Source: Symbiodinium natans
Taxonomy: Eukaryota > Sar > Dinophyceae > Suessiales > Symbiodiniaceae
Length of the DNA stretch: 64,000 nucleotides
Reading direction: 5' to 3'
Assembly (NCBI GenBank): GCA_905221605.1
Contig: CAJNDS010002798.1
Location: 195,437-259,436 of the forward strand
Shown: piece by piece, positions 62,140 through 64,000 of the stretch
Layout of the letters: every line of letters begins with the position of its first letter
Numbering within the stretch: position 1 is the stretch's first letter
Made by a program: the position numbers and the translations under genes
Notes under the pieces: model-generated
Databases searched by the model: none
What the model was told of the DNA's origin: nothing
Seen by the model: only the letters and a program-made list of their open reading frames with translations

Positions 62140-63948
62140 TCATTCTTCATCCTCTTCGCCCTTCTTCTCGCCAGCTCCAGTTGACTCCATCAACTTGGCG
62201 CGGCGCTCCTTGGCGGCTTCCTTCATCTCCGCCAACTCAGCCGTCCTCGTTTCCATCATCACATCCTGCGAAGATCGGCTAGGCTCAGCTGGCGTCTCCG
62301 CAGGCCTCTCAGTTGGCTGGTCTCCAACCTTTCTCTTCTTCTCTTCCAACATCAGCTCCAAATCGGCAACACTAAAGCTTGCCTTCACACGCTCAGCAAT
62401 CTGCGCGATAGCTGCTGCATCCAACTCAGATGGTACAACTGACACAGGCGAGCGAACCGCTTCGCCTTCCAGCTTTGCTCTCTTAGCAGCTTCTTCCTCG
62501 GCAGCTGACAGGTCGGCGATGCGCTTGCGCTTTCGCTCAGCTTCCTCGAACTCTCGGTCTTGCTGTTCCGCTGCAGCCTTGAGGATCCGCTTCAGGTCCT
62601 TTTCCTCCTTCTCGAGTTTCCCAACATTCTCACCCATGATCCCAAAGGCTTGCTGCCACATGTCGGCAGGCAACGTCAAGTTGAACCTCACCACATAGTC
62701 GGTCGGCAAGTGCCACTTACACTTGCAGATCCACACAACACCGCTTCGAGTCTCACTCGCAACCACCTTCTTCCAGCTTGCCGCCCTCTGCGTGTCGGTG
62801 ATCTCCTCTTTCTTTTTCTCCAGGTCCTCCAAGAATCCTGCAACAGACTCCATCACGGATCTGTAGTGGCTGTAGGCCACAAACGACCACTTGGGGACTG
62901 GTCTCTCCCTCAGCTCCGGCTCGTGAATCCGAAGTGTATCACACGACAACATCGAAATCACTCGCACTCGCTCCACCAGTTCCTTAAACACCAAGGATCC
63001 TTCCTTTGCACTTCTCTTCCAGCGCAACACCCATGGGGGATAATACGAGCTCTCAGCTTCATCCTCCATGATCCTCTCTGCTCCCAAAATGGGTAGCATG
63101 CACAACAGATCCACCATCCGCAAGACTCCGAGGTCCTGGTGCTCACCCAGAAGCAAAACAGGGACTATCCCTTTTCTCTTCAAGTACCTCACGAAGCTCA
63201 ACATCGCCAGGCCACACGTTCCCGGCGGTACTTCCATGTACAGTCCTCCTTCATTCACTGCCATCTCCCAGATGATGGCCTTGCCACCAATCTGTCCACG
63301 GACATCCAAGATTCCGAAGATCTTCGTGGGTTTCTCCTGTAGCTCACACACCTCCTGGATGGGCTTCACCAGCTTCTCGTATGAGCTTTGATAGCGCAAC
63401 ATATCCTTGTCGGATAGCGTGCCTACCACGTCCTTGAGCTCTAGCTCATCCACTGGAGTTCCGCGCCGGCAGATACTCCATGACACATCACCGAACCACT
63501 TCGGCGGCTCTGGATCCGCCAGCTCCGGAAACACGTCGACCATCCGTTCAATCACCTTCGGCATGGCCTTGGGTTTCGGTGCAGCTTGGCCTGAGCCTCG
63601 GCTTTCACCTTTATCACCCCTTTTTCCAGCAGCTCGGCGCTCCTTCTCTGCCTCTCGGAGATGGAATGCATGGCTTGCATCCGTGCCAGAGACTGTCACA
63701 GTCTGTTTGCACTTTTCGCACTTGGGCTTGCCACTTTCATCCCAGCTCAACCCGGCAGCATGCTCGGATCTGAACAACCATTTGCAAACCTTACACCAAA
63801 AGGGGCTTTTCATCTCAGCACCCTGCTCACCCTTCCTGCTGTCTTCAGCTGCCATTTTCCTGTCCTTCACCAAAGGTACAGGCTCCAGGCTAGGGCTAGC
63901 TTCCGTGGTGCTTGAACCAAAGCTTTTGCGGTTGGACCATAAATCCAT
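62140..63948 (-). CDS. Unknown 602-residue protein with zinc-ribbon-like start and coiled-coil end
   Basis: ATG at 63948, intact to the stop at 62140. Residues 50-82 hold two CxxC pairs, C52/C55 (FWCKVCKWLF) and C77/C80 (KCEKCKQTV). The middle (about 140-390) is a well-mixed globular region (IFGILDVRGQIGGKAIIWEM, LAMLSFVRYLKRKGIVPVLL), and the last 200 residues are charged and helical (EKEEKDLKRILKAAAEQQDR, then FEEAERKRKR), ending KKGEEDEE. No signal peptide or membrane helix. Unusually for this half of the window the frame is undisturbed. It could be a host gene or an ORF of a mobile element; I do not recognise the family. Confidence 0.6.
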   Translation of the reverse strand: MDLWSNRKSFGSSTTEASPSLEPVPLVKDRKMAAEDSRKGEQGAEMKSPFWCKVCKWLFRSEHAAGLSWDESGKPKCEKCKQTVTVSGTDASHAFHLREAEKERRAAGKRGDKGESRGSGQAAPKPKAMPKVIERMVDVFPELADPEPPKWFGDVSWSICRRGTPVDELELKDVVGTLSDKDMLRYQSSYEKLVKPIQEVCELQEKPTKIFGILDVRGQIGGKAIIWEMAVNEGGLYMEVPPGTCGLAMLSFVRYLKRKGIVPVLLLGEHQDLGVLRMVDLLCMLPILGAERIMEDEAESSYYPPWVLRWKRSAKEGSLVFKELVERVRVISMLSCDTLRIHEPELRERPVPKWSFVAYSHYRSVMESVAGFLEDLEKKKEEITDTQRAASWKKVVASETRSGVVWICKCKWHLPTDYVVRFNLTLPADMWQQAFGIMGENVGKLEKEEKDLKRILKAAAEQQDREFEEAERKRKRIADLSAAEEEAAKRAKLEGEAVRSPVSVVPSELDAAAIAQIAERVKASFSVADLELMLEEKKRKVGDQPTERPAETPAEPSRSSQDVMMETRTAELAEMKEAAKERRAKLMESTGAGEKKGEEDEE

Positions 63949-64000
63949 TTCTTGAACCTCAGGGGAAGAGTCTTCACGAAGGGTTTCGGGACTTCTAAGG

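Noticed and set aside
1-64000. tRNA, rRNA or bacterial-type promoters and terminators
   Set aside because: I looked for clear cloverleaf or conserved rRNA phrases while reading and found none; a dedicated RNA search was not possible.

Overview
The window looks like nuclear DNA of a dinoflagellate, most likely a symbiodiniacean or a close relative. I base this on TTTAGGG-type telomeric repeats, a dinoflagellate-type multi-exon TIR-like membrane protein family, stretches resembling the 3' end of the dinoflagellate spliced leader, introner-like foldbacks, and dinoflagellate-style Copia and LINE elements with extra enzymatic domains. No bacterial operons, rRNA, tRNA or CRISPR array were seen. Genus is not determined, and all names are from reading motifs by eye.

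Region 1 (1-21.6 kb) is gene territory, with everything I can support on the minus strand. Short exons (50-170 bp) alternate with dozens of interstitial (TTTAGGG)n/(CCCTAAA)n blocks in both orientations. In at least four places the telomeric block is the intron or nearly all of it (401-323, 1747-1694, 2565-2275, 5656-5601), because open frames on both sides join in phase. A six-exon TIR-like membrane protein gene (14641-11600), a partial exon (21282-20800) and a single-exon protein with an internal duplication (22772-21591) end this region. Foldback elements (MITE-like, one an introner candidate) sit among the repeats.

Region 2 (22.8-25.9 kb) carries minisatellites and no convincing gene. Region 3 (25.9-42.3 kb) is a tandem array of about 2.45-kb units, each with a minus-strand ORF of about 305 codons. 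Unit 3 is broken by a Copia retrotransposon (32108-39727). That element is internally inverted: gag-protease reads on the minus strand, and the methyltransferase-like, integrase, 2OG-dioxygenase-like and truncated RT part reads on the plus strand. The two parts look like one former polyprotein split by an inversion.

Region 4 (42.3-60.3 kb) is a second, decayed Copia element on the minus strand. Its RNase H was interrupted by a 10.7-kb LINE-type retrotransposon (43456-54134), which carries an AP endonuclease, reverse transcriptase, C2H2 fingers and a C-terminal ubiquitin-specific-protease-like domain. An exact 13-bp target-site duplication flanks the LINE. Region 5 (60.2-64 kb) holds a plus-strand gag fragment, a candidate tandem spliced-leader relic and a 602-codon minus-strand ORF of unknown function. 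Telomeric blocks stop at about 21.6 kb, exactly where the repeat- and retrotransposon-dominated half begins.
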